Part shown: positions 43,431 to 51,871 of the stretch, in pieces
Layout of the letters: each line of letters opens with the position of its first letter
Numbering within the stretch: the first letter of the stretch is position 1
NCBI RefSeq assembly: GCF_015711605.1
Contig: NZ_JABTEZ010000003.1
Coordinates: forward strand, 806,001-870,000
Source of the DNA: Planomonospora sp. ID67723
Lineage (GTDB): Bacteria > Actinomycetota > Actinomycetes > Streptosporangiales > Streptosporangiaceae
Length of the DNA: 64,000 bases
Direction: 5' to 3'
The notes under the pieces: model-generated
What the model saw: only the letters and a program-made list of their open reading frames with translations
Told to the model about the DNA's origin: nothing
The model's database searches: none
Position numbers and translations under genes: made by a program

Positions 43431-44177
43431 ATGGTCGCAACACTTTCCACATTCGTGCGATCGGCCCCAGACGGGACGCGGGTGACGGTCGATCTGCCGG
43501 TGGAGGCCGGTGCCATCGAATGGCACGGGCACACCCGGTTCGCCGGGCCGGGCCTGGTCCGTGATTTCCAGCTCGCCCCGGCCGGTCACCGGCGTGCGAT
43601 CCCCAGCAAGATCTTCCCTGGCGGGCGGGAGGAGACCTTCCGCCGCCACGGCTTCGACCTGGTGCTCTACGAGGCCGCCGACCGATCCGACAGCTGTCTG
43701 GTCTGGGCGGGGCCGTACCACGAGGCGACCACCTGGTTCGGGGGTCCCGCGCCGCGCCGCCTGTTCCTCAACCGGCTGATCGCCGCGGTGGACTTCACCG
43801 ACTCGCCGGAGGGAGCGAAGATCACCCCTCGAATCAGGGACGGGGTGCAGCAGCACGGCACCATGCTGATCGGCGCGAACGACGGTCTCCTGCTGATGGC
43901 GTCCGACGCGCGGGTGTCCCGCGAGTCACTGCCCGCCTGGCGGGGCGCGGTCCAGGGGAACGCCGAGGTGTGGCGGGAGGAACTGGACCTGGATCCCGAC
44001 CAGAAGGCCGCGCTGGCCGGGACGCCCTACGAGTGGCGCTACACCTTCGCCAACCCCACCACGGTCTTCACCCTGGTCTTCTCCAGGGACCCGGACCAGG
44101 CCGGCATCACGGCGCGGGGCAACGACGCCACGGTCGACGCCGTGCTCGGCGGCATCAACGTCATGTGGGCCGCGTGA
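43431..44177 (+). CDS. Unknown soluble protein, first gene of the redox operon
   Basis: 248 residues, no signal peptide and no membrane helix. I do not recognise a family. It is rich in Trp and His in a beta-type pattern (EWHGHTRFAGPG, WAGPYHEATTWFGG) with a mid-protein LIGANDGLLLMASD segment. It has two cysteines at most and no CxxC. GGGAGGA lies 5 bp before ATG 43431. Its TGA overlaps the next gene's GTG, so it is made together with the thioredoxin-like protein. It could be the enzyme or chaperone partner of the exported six-Cys protein (inference). Confidence 0.75.
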   Translation: MVATLSTFVRSAPDGTRVTVDLPVEAGAIEWHGHTRFAGPGLVRDFQLAPAGHRRAIPSKIFPGGREETFRRHGFDLVLYEAADRSDSCLVWAGPYHEATTWFGGPAPRRLFLNRLIAAVDFTDSPEGAKITPRIRDGVQQHGTMLIGANDGLLLMASDARVSRESLPAWRGAVQGNAEVWREELDLDPDQKAALAGTPYEWRYTFANPTTVFTLVFSRDPDQAGITARGNDATVDAVLGGINVMWAA

Positions 44178-44695
44178 GCCCCACCCTGGCGGTCGCGCTC
44201 CTCGCCCTGCTCGTCGGCGTCTTCGCGCTGCTCGCCGTCGCCGCGGTCTACAGCAGGGTGCGGACCCTGGAGCAGACCGCCCTGAGCTCTTCCAGCGACC
44301 GGTTGGCGGACGTCTCGCGGGTCTCGCCGGCCTCCCTGCTCCCCCAGGCGGGACAGGCGTTCTCGCTCGTCGTCCTCATGGACGCCGCCTGCGGGATCTG
44401 CCACCAGACCTGGGAGGCCGTCAGCTCCACCGCGCTGCCCGGAGTGCGGCTGATCGGCCTGCTGGCCGAGGCCCCGTCCTCGGCGTCTTTCACCGGTGAC
44501 GCCGTCATGGCCGATCCGGACCTGTGGTCGAACCTCTACGAAGGCTACTCGCCCTGCCTGTACGTGATCGCCCCCTCGGGTGACGTCGTCGACCGGCGGT
44601 TCGTCTACGGGGACACCGACATCCCCGGGCTGCTCCGAGAACTTCTCTCTTTCACCTCGGCCGCCTCGAAGCAGAGGAGCACCAATGCGCTTTGA
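44174..44695 (+). CDS. Membrane-anchored thioredoxin-like protein, MauD-like
   Basis: 173 residues: an N-terminal membrane helix (~4-26), a linker and a thioredoxin-fold domain from ~50 with the redox motif ACGIC (C73, C76) in LVVLMDAACGICHQTW. A second landmark is the cis-Pro-like region YSPCLYVIAPSG. The arrangement (anchor plus extracytoplasmic Trx) matches MauD, the protein that supports disulfide formation in methylamine dehydrogenase light chain, and other TlpA-like factors. GTG 44174 overlaps the preceding stop; its own 3' end overlaps the six-Cys protein by 11 bp, so it is probably dedicated to that substrate. Confidence 0.8.
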   Translation: MSPTLAVALLALLVGVFALLAVAAVYSRVRTLEQTALSSSSDRLADVSRVSPASLLPQAGQAFSLVVLMDAACGICHQTWEAVSSTALPGVRLIGLLAEAPSSASFTGDAVMADPDLWSNLYEGYSPCLYVIAPSGDVVDRRFVYGDTDIPGLLRELLSFTSAASKQRSTNAL

Positions 44696-45233
44696 TTCCA
44701 TCCCCTCGATGGAGGTCGCCCCCGAGGGGGCGGCACCCAGCAGGGTCCGTACGCTGATCGCCGACCTGCCCGTGCAGCGCCGTACCGTGATGAAGGGCCT
44801 CGCGGTGTCCGCGATGGCGGCGGCGCTGGTCCCGTTGGACTGGGCGCTGTCCCGCCGCGCGGCGCGGGCGGCGGGACCGACCTCGATCTGGAGCGAGAGC
44901 AGCTGCGAGAACTCCTACAGCGGCGGCTACGGCGAAGGCCGCAACAACTGGTGGGGCGACGGCCGGGCGGTGTGCTTCGGCGGGTGGCGCATGGGTTCCT
45001 ACCCGTGCAACGGCAGTGACCGTCACTTCGAGGGCAGCCGGACCCACCGGCCCGGCGCGTCCGACCAGGAGAAGTACACCAACGTCGCACGCACCACGAC
45101 GTGCTCCGGCAAGAACGCGTGGAAGTGGCGCTCCGGCGGCAGGCAGTACGCCTGCTCCGACGCCTACACCACGGTGACGTGGCGGGACGGCACCCACTAC
45201 CGCGGGCTCACCATCGCGATGTGCACGCTGTGA
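44685..45233 (+). CDS. TAT-exported six-cysteine protein of unknown function (MauA-like in layout)
   Basis: 182 residues. After a long ~30-residue lead, a twin-arginine motif ([10 protein letters not shown] at 32-33) begins a hydrophobic TAT signal ending near ARAAG (~63). The mature ~119 residues have exactly six cysteines (74, 97, 108, 140, 157, 180) and many Trp, Tyr and Gly. That implies a three-disulfide protein folded before export. MauA, the TTQ-bearing light chain of methylamine dehydrogenase, also has a long TAT leader, a Cys/Trp-rich mature part and MauD/MauE helpers; sequence identity is not evident. Start ATG 44685; the stop overlaps the next gene (GTGA). Confidence 0.78.
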   Translation: MRFDSIPSMEVAPEGAAPSRVRTLIADLPVQRRTVMKGLAVSAMAAALVPLDWALSRRAARAAGPTSIWSESSCENSYSGGYGEGRNNWWGDGRAVCFGGWRMGSYPCNGSDRHFEGSRTHRPGASDQEKYTNVARTTTCSGKNAWKWRSGGRQYACSDAYTTVTWRDGTHYRGLTIAMCTL

Positions 45234-45958
45234 CAGATCGCCTGCGGCGATCCCTCCTGCATCCGCTGGTCCTGGCCGTCCCGATCGTGCTCGGCGCGGT
45301 CCTGCCCATCGCGATGCAGGCTCCCGCCGCACTGCTCCTGTTCTGGGCGGGGCTGAACGCCGGCTACGCCAACTCCGGCAGCACTTGAAGCCACAACTCG
45401 GCATTCCTGCTGAACGCGTCGGTCTGGCGCGGTTCTGGTGCCCTCGCCTATTTCGGCGTGGGATTGCTGCTCGGGGCGTGGACCGTCGCCGGAGTGGCCG
45501 CGATCTTGGGCGGCCTCGTCCAGCCGATCCTGCCCGCACCGGTACGGCTGGCGCCGCTCGGCCTGCTGGCCGTGGTGGTGCTCCTGCGGGAGTGGGGGCT
45601 CATCTCCGTGCCCGTTCCGGAGAACGCCCGGCTCGTCCCGGAGCACGTGCTCCATCGCGGGCGAGTCGCCGGCGGGATCCAGTTCGGCTTCGAGATGGGA
45701 ACCGGCATGCGCACCTACTCCCCGTCCGCGCAGCCGCACATTGTGCTGGCCGCGCTGCTGCTGGCGGTGCCGCCGCTCGGCGCGCTGGCCGCCGGGCTCG
45801 GCTTCGCGGTGGCCCGCTGGGCCATGGCGGCCGCGAGCGTCCTGCACGGCGCCGACGGCGAATGGAGCGATCTGTGGCAGATCAACGCCCGCCTGCTGGC
45901 GGCGGGAACCGCCGCGGCCACGGTGGCCTCGCTGGCCTTCGGGGTGCTGCCGTGGTGA
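45230..45958 (+). pseudogene. Multi-spanning membrane protein interrupted by an in-frame TGA
   Basis: A single reading frame from GTG 45230 to TGA 45956 (243 codons) is continuous except for one TGA at 45386-45388 (codon 53). Before it: [13 protein letters not shown] and a helix, then [12 protein letters not shown]. After it: SHNSAFLLNASVWRGS, then about four more helices. Both ends keep 4-bp GTGA overlaps with the neighbouring genes, so it is one gene with a nonsense codon and not two. TGG to TGA would be a one-base change from Trp. I see no selenocysteine-type stem-loop just after it. It may be a MauE-like helper, a recent pseudogene, or a readthrough gene; a restart at GTG 45458 lacks a ribosome binding site. 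Confidence 0.75.
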
Positions 45959-46302
45959 CCGCGTTCGTGGTGGTCCACGACGGCTCGTGCGGCGGGTGCT
46001 CCGCGATCGCGGCCAGGCTCGACGGGCTGCTGGCCGTTCCGGTGATCGTCCGCTCCTGCCGCGACCCGCGGCTCACCACGGAGTTCCCCGTCCTGTACGG
46101 CGAGCGGCCCTGCCGCCGGCCGCTCGCCGTGCTCCAGGAGGACGGGCGGACGCGGGTCGTCGGCGGGGTCCGGCTGCTGCTGCGGGGCGCGCTCCTGGTC
46201 GCCCCGGGACGGCGGGGCCGGGCCCTGCGCCTGGGCGCGTGGATCGTCTGGACGCGGCTGCGTCATCTGATCACCGGAACCTCGGCGCCGGTTTCCCGGT
46301 AG
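45955..46302 (+). CDS. Small thioredoxin-like protein with CGGC motif
   Basis: 115 residues. The N-terminus is VVVHDGSCGGCSAIAARL (C12, C15), a thioredoxin/DCC-like redox start, followed by VIVRSCRDPR and GERPCRRP with two further cysteines. The C-terminal ~35 residues have a hydrophobic, basic helix. GTG 45955 overlaps the preceding stop by 4 bp. It is probably a cytoplasmic-side redox partner for the membrane protein, by analogy with DsbD-like electron relays (inference). Confidence 0.7.
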   Translation: MTAFVVVHDGSCGGCSAIAARLDGLLAVPVIVRSCRDPRLTTEFPVLYGERPCRRPLAVLQEDGRTRVVGGVRLLLRGALLVAPGRRGRALRLGAWIVWTRLRHLITGTSAPVSR

Positions 46303-46310
46303 GAGAAGGT

Positions 46311-46808
46311 ATGAGACGACTGACCGTTGCCCTGCTGATCATCGCATCGTTCCTGATCACCCCGCCCGCGCTGGCGAAAGGCGTCGACTACGCAGTGCTG
46401 ACGGGCCCCGGCGTCCGGCCCGTCGAGATCAAGCCGAGTACGGCCGCCGCCGACCGGAGGCTGCACGCCCTGCGCGTCGAGACCGCGGTCAACGAGGCGA
46501 TGCTCAAGGAGCTCCCCGACGTGTTCGGCGCCAAGCGTCCGAGAGGCAAGCTGGGTCCCCGCTACCGGCTGGCCTGGCACGTGCCGGGCAACCCGGACAC
46601 GTGGATCGTCCAGTACGTCTACCCCTACGCCAAGCCGAGGCCGGTCGTTCACACGCCGAAGCAGCGCCAGGTCGCCCACCCCGGCTGGTATCGCGCGCCG
46701 TCCTCGCTGAAGGGAACGCTGGCCAAGCTCGGCCTTCCGGCCCGGGTGGGCTCGGCGACGAATCGCGTGCACCTGTCGCCGTCCGGGACGACCAGGTCGC
46801 CCGAGTGA
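46311..46808 (+). CDS. Small secreted protein, last gene of the redox operon
   Basis: 165 residues with a signal peptide (MRRLTVALLIIASFLITPPALA-KG, cleavage near 22). The mature part is basic and Pro-rich with a mid-region YRLAWHVPGNPDTWIVQYVYPYA and no cysteines. GGAGAAGG precedes ATG 46311. It lies 8 bp after the CGGC protein, so it is part of the operon. No family recognised; it could be an extracellular partner of the six-Cys protein. Confidence 0.75.
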   Translation: MRRLTVALLIIASFLITPPALAKGVDYAVLTGPGVRPVEIKPSTAAADRRLHALRVETAVNEAMLKELPDVFGAKRPRGKLGPRYRLAWHVPGNPDTWIVQYVYPYAKPRPVVHTPKQRQVAHPGWYRAPSSLKGTLAKLGLPARVGSATNRVHLSPSGTTRSPE

Positions 46809-46974
46809 TCACACGCGGGTGCGGCGGTGTTCGGCGCCGGGCGGGAGGCGGTCGGGATCGCCGGCCCGTCGTCCGGCAGGCAGCCCGCCGCCTCATGCGT
46901 ACCGCACGGACAGGGATGGGGACACCGCGCCGGCCCGGCTCTCTCACCGTCCGCAGAACATCACACTGCGAAAA

Positions 46975-47463
46975 TCAGCAGCCGAAGGCGTAGAACTTCG
47001 CGTCGAACGAGTAGTTATAGTATTTCCGCTTTGAGATTTCGGTTACGCCGCTGAACGGACGGTTGCACTGGACGACGACGTCCTTGGCCTCGGCGAGGAG
47101 GTCGTCTCCAGAAGTGTCGTCTTCCCACACCTGGATCGTAACCTGCTCGCCCAGCGGGAACTTGAGAGGGTAATGCGATGGGAATTCGACTATCTTTCCC
47201 TCTTCGTCTTCGTTGACGTCGACCGTACCGTCGGTCGGGGCGAAGCGCTGACTTACTCCATTACGCACGACCTTGATGAAGACTTCGTCGCCGTTGCTCC
47301 AAGTCCCCTCCTCGTCTATGTCGTGAGCATAGACGGTGATGCCGAGTTCGGTTTCGAGGACGGTGGTGGAGGCGGCGCCGGCAGGGGCGGCGCTGGTAAG
47401 GGCCAGCGCCCCGACAAGGCCTAGCATCGACAGAACGGCGCTGGATTTGGAACGCGCGAGCAC
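46975..47463 (-). CDS. Small acidic secreted protein
   Basis: 162 residues with a signal peptide (basic ARSKSS, hydrophobic core, AGA-AS cleavage near 31). The mature part is acidic (DIDEEG, DVNEDEEGKIVEF) with two cysteines (VQCNR and terminal FGC), consistent with a small beta-sandwich. AGGAGGA lies 5 bp before GTG 47463, a very strong ribosome binding site. G+C is lower than in neighbouring genes, hinting at acquired DNA. Function unknown. Confidence 0.8.
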   Translation of the reverse strand: MLARSKSSAVLSMLGLVGALALTSAAPAGAASTTVLETELGITVYAHDIDEEGTWSNGDEVFIKVVRNGVSQRFAPTDGTVDVNEDEEGKIVEFPSHYPLKFPLGEQVTIQVWEDDTSGDDLLAEAKDVVVQCNRPFSGVTEISKRKYYNYSFDAKFYAFGC

Positions 47464-47675
47464 GGTTTCCTCCTCTTATTCGATCCGTTTACTTGATCGA
47501 TCTCGACCAAGGCTTCCGCAGCCTCCTTGGAGGCGACTTGCAGACGGCTTGGAGTCCTGTGCCGAGCCAGAACTCGCCTTTGAGGAATGATCCGGGGGTT
47601 CGTCGAATCGGGTTACCTCCGTCGACCGTCGACGGGTAACGGTCAGGCGCCCTACTCAGGGTTTTAGACCGTGTG

Positions 47676-48240
47676 CTACGCGGTGAGCCGGATGAGCCGC
47701 TTGTAGCGGCACAGGCCAGCAGCGAGGCCGAGAAAGGCCAGATAGCTGCCGGAGCAGCGTTCGTAGCGGATGGTGAGGCGTCGACAGCCGGTCAGCCAGG
47801 AATGGTCCGTTCGATCACCCGGCGATGCCGGCCCAACCGCGGCCGGAGTCAATGCCCTTGCGGGCGGTACGGACGGCGATGCGCCTGCCGCGCAGCCACC
47901 GGCGCAGGCCGTCGAGGTCGTGGGCCTTGTCCGCGTGGAGCTCGCCGGGCTTGACGGGACGGCCAGGGCCTTAAAGGCCGGCCTGGGCCTCTGCCGGGGG
48001 GCAGACACCCACGGCATGAGGGAGGTCTGCACCGGAGGCGAGAGCGTCGAGGTCTGCCGGCCCTGGTCCCGTCGTCCGCCTGTCCTTGATGGAGGACCTC
48101 ATCGCCCCTTCGAGGGGACGATAACGACGCCACAGCGCCTACCGGAACCCGGCCCCTGTCCGCGGCATGTCCAGCAGCTCCTGGGTCACGAGCGTGAACT
48201 CGCATACGGCCAGGGCATCGGTGTCGAGCCCGTAACCGAC
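47676..48240 (-). pseudogene. IS5-family transposase remnant
   Basis: Reading right to left in changing frames one finds GELHADKAHDLDGLRRWLRGRRIAV, then WLTGCRRLTIRYERC and YLAFLGLAAGLCRYKRLIRL. These are typical C-terminal blocks of IS5-family DDE transposases. They are in different frames with stops between, and the N-terminal half is missing. It is a decayed fragment that can no longer encode a transposase. It marks the start of the insertion-sequence-rich zone. Confidence 0.8.
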
Positions 48241-48270
48241 GACCAACGTTACGATCTAGTACTCCAGTGA

Positions 48271-49414
48271 CACTTTGAGATCATGGCTGGGATCTGCGCT
48301 GGTAGTGGCACCGGCGGGCGATGGCCTGATGACGGCGACGCCACCGTGACCAGCGCAGAACCTCCTCGATCCCGCGTGGCCGGGCCGGGGCGAGTACGGC
48401 CAGCAGACGGCGGATCTCCGGCAGCGTCAACGGGACGCGCTGCGGATCGTCGCCCGGCCGGTGTGCGGCCAGCACGGCCAAGAACACCAGCGCGAGCATG
48501 GCCAGCGTGATGTGCCGGTGCCAGCCGGTCCAGGTGCGGACCTGGTAGTGGTCCAGCCCGACCTGGCCCTTGGCCGCCTGGAAGCACTCCTCGACCGCCC
48601 AGCGGACGCCCGCCACGCGCACCAGCGTCAGCAGCGGCATCGCCGCCGGTGCGTAGCAGCGGTAGAAGGCCGGCTCCCCGGTGGCCGGGTGGCGGCGGAT
48701 CAGCAGCCACCGGTATCCGCCGGTGCGGTCGGCCTCGCCGGTGTCGATGCGGGCCCAGGCCCACAGGTAAAACCGCGGGCCCTTGGCGCCGGGCCCGGCG
48801 CTGTAGCGGTGCCGGTGCCCGTCGGCCGCCAGCGTGGCGGCCTGGGCCGCGGTGCGCTCGATGCCCTCCAGCATCACGCGCCGGTTGCCGGCGATCGCCA
48901 GGACGTATCCCAGCCGGCGCTCTTCCAGGAAGGCGCGCAGATCCGGGGCCTGGCCGTAGACCTCGTCACCACTGACCCAGCGGGCCTCGACTCCGGCGGC
49001 CAGGGCCGCGCCGATCATCTGGATGGCCAGGACGGACTTGGTGGCGAAGACGGCGTGGTCGGGGATCGCGGCGGTGCGGCAGCGGCCGGGATCGGCGTCC
49101 CAGCGTGCGGTGTGCAGCAGGCGCTGCATGGCCTGCGGGCCGGGCAGTCCGGCGTGTTCGGCCAGACTCCAGCAGTTCTTGCGCTCCAGGTCGGCAGGCA
49201 GGCCGCGTACGTAGGCGGTCGCGGTACGGCGTGGCTCGATGCGGCCGAAGTGGTGGGCGATGCGGCTCATCAGGTCGTTGAAGGTGACCAGCCAGCCGTG
49301 GGGGTCTACGCTGTCGCCTGCGGCCATCACGCGATCTTCAGATGTCTTCACAAACTCCGAATGATCACGTGGTGGCCGTCTGCGTGTGGCCTCAACCAGG
49401 CAGATCGCGAAGTG
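48271..49414. mobile_element. IS701-type insertion sequence, defective
   Basis: The imperfect ends CACTTTGAGATC (48271-48282) and GATCGCGAAGTG (49403-49414, the inverse of CACTTCGCGATC) match at 10 of 12 positions and bracket the transposase gene. No clear target duplication was seen, although CTAG occurs close to both ends (48256 and 49415). The transposase is internally deleted. Confidence 0.65.
48281..49351 (-). CDS. IS701-family transposase with internal deletion
   Basis: 356 residues. Typical IS701 stretches are present: AYVRGLPADLERKNCWSLAE, HTARWDAD, DEVYGQAPDLRAFLEER, WAWARI, and CYAPA...WAVEECFQAAKGQVGLDHYQVR, the last supplying the catalytic Glu. In intact relatives 60-70 residues including the first catalytic Asp (VDDTGF-type motif) lie between RWDAD and RCRTAAIPD; here they are joined directly in frame as RWDADPGRCRTAAIPD. 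The frame is open but the protein should be inactive. It may still bind the ends. Confidence 0.85.
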   Translation of the reverse strand: MKTSEDRVMAAGDSVDPHGWLVTFNDLMSRIAHHFGRIEPRRTATAYVRGLPADLERKNCWSLAEHAGLPGPQAMQRLLHTARWDADPGRCRTAAIPDHAVFATKSVLAIQMIGAALAAGVEARWVSGDEVYGQAPDLRAFLEERRLGYVLAIAGNRRVMLEGIERTAAQAATLAADGHRHRYSAGPGAKGPRFYLWAWARIDTGEADRTGGYRWLLIRRHPATGEPAFYRCYAPAAMPLLTLVRVAGVRWAVEECFQAAKGQVGLDHYQVRTWTGWHRHITLAMLALVFLAVLAAHRPGDDPQRVPLTLPEIRRLLAVLAPARPRGIEEVLRWSRWRRRHQAIARRCHYQRRSQP

Positions 49415-49670
49415 CTAGCCGGGTGAACCGGGTGATCGGGGTCGGTGCTCCTCTCTGTTCAGCGCGGCTCATACCTTTCCGACGGCGCCTGAACCGGGCT
49501 TGCGTACGTGGAGCAGGTGACGGAGTCGAACCCGCCACCGCTGCTGTCCGGATCTCGACGATCCCAGCGATGATGGCGAATTCAGCCGAATGGGCGGCCG
49601 AAGCCGTCCGCGCCGCCGAAGCACCTGCCCGTGGTCCCCGATGCCGCCCGGAGACGGTCGGCCATGACGC

Positions 49671-51101
49671 CTACGCGACGTCGGGCCGGGTCATCAGCGG
49701 TGACCGCAGCTGCAACGCCAGACTGGGACTGGTCAGGGGCACGGTGCTCCACGTCGCGGCCGCCGTGCCCGCGCCGGCGTCGACCACCAGCCGGACCCGG
49801 TGCGGGGTGGTGATGACGTAAAGCTCGGCGACGAACGTGTCACCCTGCCAGGCGCCGGCCGCGACGACAGGGCGGCCGAGCGGCGAACTTTCCCGCCATT
49901 CGCCGTGGCCGGCCTCGACGCTGAGGAACGACCCGAATCGCAGGAGCCATCCACCGTCCACGGGATCGACGATCACCGTGGTTCCGTCGGGCAGAGCCGA
50001 ATCCCCGGCGGAGGCGTCGAGTCTCGCCTTGACGGAACGCTCCGGGGCGGCCGAACCCGGCACCGGCGCGAATGACAGCCGCCGTAGCCGCTCGGCGAGG
50101 ATCTCGTCGTCCCGGGTGCTTCCCGCGTGGTCCATGCCGGGCAGCAGGCACTCCCATATCGCGTCGTGCACCGCCTGCGCCCGCGTATGGGCGCCGGTCA
50201 CAGCGACCACGAGATCGTGCGACGGGACGACCACGCACAGTTGGCCGAAGGAGCCGTCACCGTGGTAACCGTGACGCGACATCCAGAACTGGTAACCGTA
50301 ACCGCAAAGGTAGTCGGCGTTCCCCGATCCGTCCTCCAATGGCAGGGTCTCGATGTGCCGTCTGGTCGCGAGCTCCACCCATTCGCGCGAGACGAGCCGC
50401 TGCTCGCCCCACAGGCCGCCGCGCAGCAGCAGTTCGCCGAAGGCGGCGACGGCCTCGGTCGTGAGGTGCAGTCCGTGGAATCCGAAGGCGGCGCCGCTCG
50501 CCACCCGGTCCCATTCGGCGTGGTCGACGCCCATCGGGGTGAAGAGGCGCTCGTCGAGCAGCTCCGGCAGGCCGCGGCCGGTGACCCGTTCCACCATCCG
50601 GGCCAGGATGAAGGTGGTCGAATTGTCGTAGGCGTGCCGTGTTCCCTCGGCCTCGGGAAACGGTACGCGCAGGAAGCCCTTCACCAGGTCGCCCGGTTCC
50701 AGCCGCCAGGCCTCGGTGAGGCTGTCCGTGTGGTGTCCGGTCGTCATGGACAGCAGGTGGTGAACGGTGAGGCGGCGTCCCTGTTCCGAGATGTCGGCCG
50801 GGACGTGGTCGGGCAGCACGTCCACCACCCGGTCGTCCAGCGAGAGCAGCCCGTCGGCGATCGCGAGCCCCACGGCGACCGAGGTGAACGACTTGGTCAG
50901 CGAGTAGAGAAGGTGCGGGCGTTCGGCCGAGTACGGCGCCCACCAGCCTTCGGCGACGACATGACCGTGGCGCACGACCATGATGGAGTGACACTCGACG
51001 GATTGCGCTTCGAGCCGGTCCAGCAGCGCGGTGACTGCGAGGGATGACATCCCCGAGGCGGCGGGTGTCGACCGCGGCAGCAGGGCGCGTTGGGAAGGCA
51101 T
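49671..51101 (-). CDS. Serine hydrolase (beta-lactamase/PBP-like family)
   Basis: A 476-residue class-C beta-lactamase-related hydrolase. The nucleophile motif SxxK is SLTK in LYSLTKSFTSVAVG (~67-70). The Tyr motif is YDNST (~158), and the third motif is HGDGSFGQL. A C-terminal ~130-residue beta domain follows the catalytic part. No signal peptide, so it is intracellular. The family contains esterases, D-aminopeptidases and PBP-like proteins; substrate unknown. Start ATG 51101. Confidence 0.9.
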   Translation of the reverse strand: MPSQRALLPRSTPAASGMSSLAVTALLDRLEAQSVECHSIMVVRHGHVVAEGWWAPYSAERPHLLYSLTKSFTSVAVGLAIADGLLSLDDRVVDVLPDHVPADISEQGRRLTVHHLLSMTTGHHTDSLTEAWRLEPGDLVKGFLRVPFPEAEGTRHAYDNSTTFILARMVERVTGRGLPELLDERLFTPMGVDHAEWDRVASGAAFGFHGLHLTTEAVAAFGELLLRGGLWGEQRLVSREWVELATRRHIETLPLEDGSGNADYLCGYGYQFWMSRHGYHGDGSFGQLCVVVPSHDLVVAVTGAHTRAQAVHDAIWECLLPGMDHAGSTRDDEILAERLRRLSFAPVPGSAAPERSVKARLDASAGDSALPDGTTVIVDPVDGGWLLRFGSFLSVEAGHGEWRESSPLGRPVVAAGAWQGDTFVAELYVITTPHRVRLVVDAGAGTAAATWSTVPLTSPSLALQLRSPLMTRPDVA

Positions 51102-51236
51102 CTGGGCACCCTAACAAAACCGCCCAGAGGCGTCGTCTGGTTAACGGTCCTGACGCAATGAACGTCGGAGGCGCCGTCGGCAGCTGGGAGTTTAATCGGT
51201 TTGTCGCCAGCCAGCTTGGTCGGATAGGAAGCTTGC

Positions 51237-51779
51237 GTGCTAAGAGGTGACAAGGTCGGGCTCAGGGCCCGGCACGAGGATGACATTCCGATCCTGCAGG
51301 CCGAGCTCCACGACGACGTGGTCAACTCCTCGCGGGCCGCAGGCCGGCCGTGGCGGCCGGTCACACCCGGCTCGAAGGACTCGCAGTTCGTGGTGGACGA
51401 CAAGGAGGAAGGGCACGTTCCGTTCTCGGTGGTGGAGCTGGCGGGCGGCACGCTGGTCGGCGCCGCGACGCTGTGGGGCATCGACAACCACAACCGGTCC
51501 GCGCACATCGGGCTGGGGCTGCTGCCGTCGGCTCGCGGCAAGGGCTACGGCACCGACGTGGTCGGGGTGCTGTGTCACTACGGTTTCGTCGTGCGCGGCC
51601 TGCAGCGGCTGCAGATCGAGACGCTGTCGGACAACGCCGCGATGCTGCGCTCCGCCGAGCGCAACGGTTTCGTCCGCGAGGGCGTGCTGCGCTCCTCGGC
51701 CTGGGTGATGGGCGAGTTCCTGGACGAGGTGCTGCTCGGGCTCCTCGTCCAGGACTGGAAGCCGGACTCGAAGGGCTAG
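51237..51779 (+). CDS. GNAT family N-acetyltransferase
   Basis: 180 residues, RimJ/RimL-like GNAT. The acetyl-CoA loop is GLLPSARGKGYGTDV (R/Q-x-x-G-x-G/A pattern), followed by FVVRGLQRLQIETLSDNAAMLRSAERNGFVREG, the usual C-terminal block. GTG 51237 is the only start with the complete N-terminal LRARHEDD strand. It probably acetylates a protein N-terminus, an antibiotic or a small amine. Confidence 0.92.
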   Translation: MLRGDKVGLRARHEDDIPILQAELHDDVVNSSRAAGRPWRPVTPGSKDSQFVVDDKEEGHVPFSVVELAGGTLVGAATLWGIDNHNRSAHIGLGLLPSARGKGYGTDVVGVLCHYGFVVRGLQRLQIETLSDNAAMLRSAERNGFVREGVLRSSAWVMGEFLDEVLLGLLVQDWKPDSKG

Positions 51780-51871
51780 GCCGCCACCCGAATCACCCCG
51801 GAGCCGGGGTGCCCCCGCCGGAGGCGTCGGCCATGGTCATTCGGCGTCCCGGGCGGGGTAGGGCGGGGTGT

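Noticed and set aside
45386-45430. Selenocysteine insertion at the in-frame TGA
   Set aside because: No convincing stem-loop directly after TGA and no redox Cys counterpart at this position; a TGG to TGA change is simpler.
48256-49418. CTAG target duplication around the IS701 copy
   Set aside because: The left CTAG is 11 bp outside the inverted repeat while the right one abuts it, so they cannot be a simple duplication.
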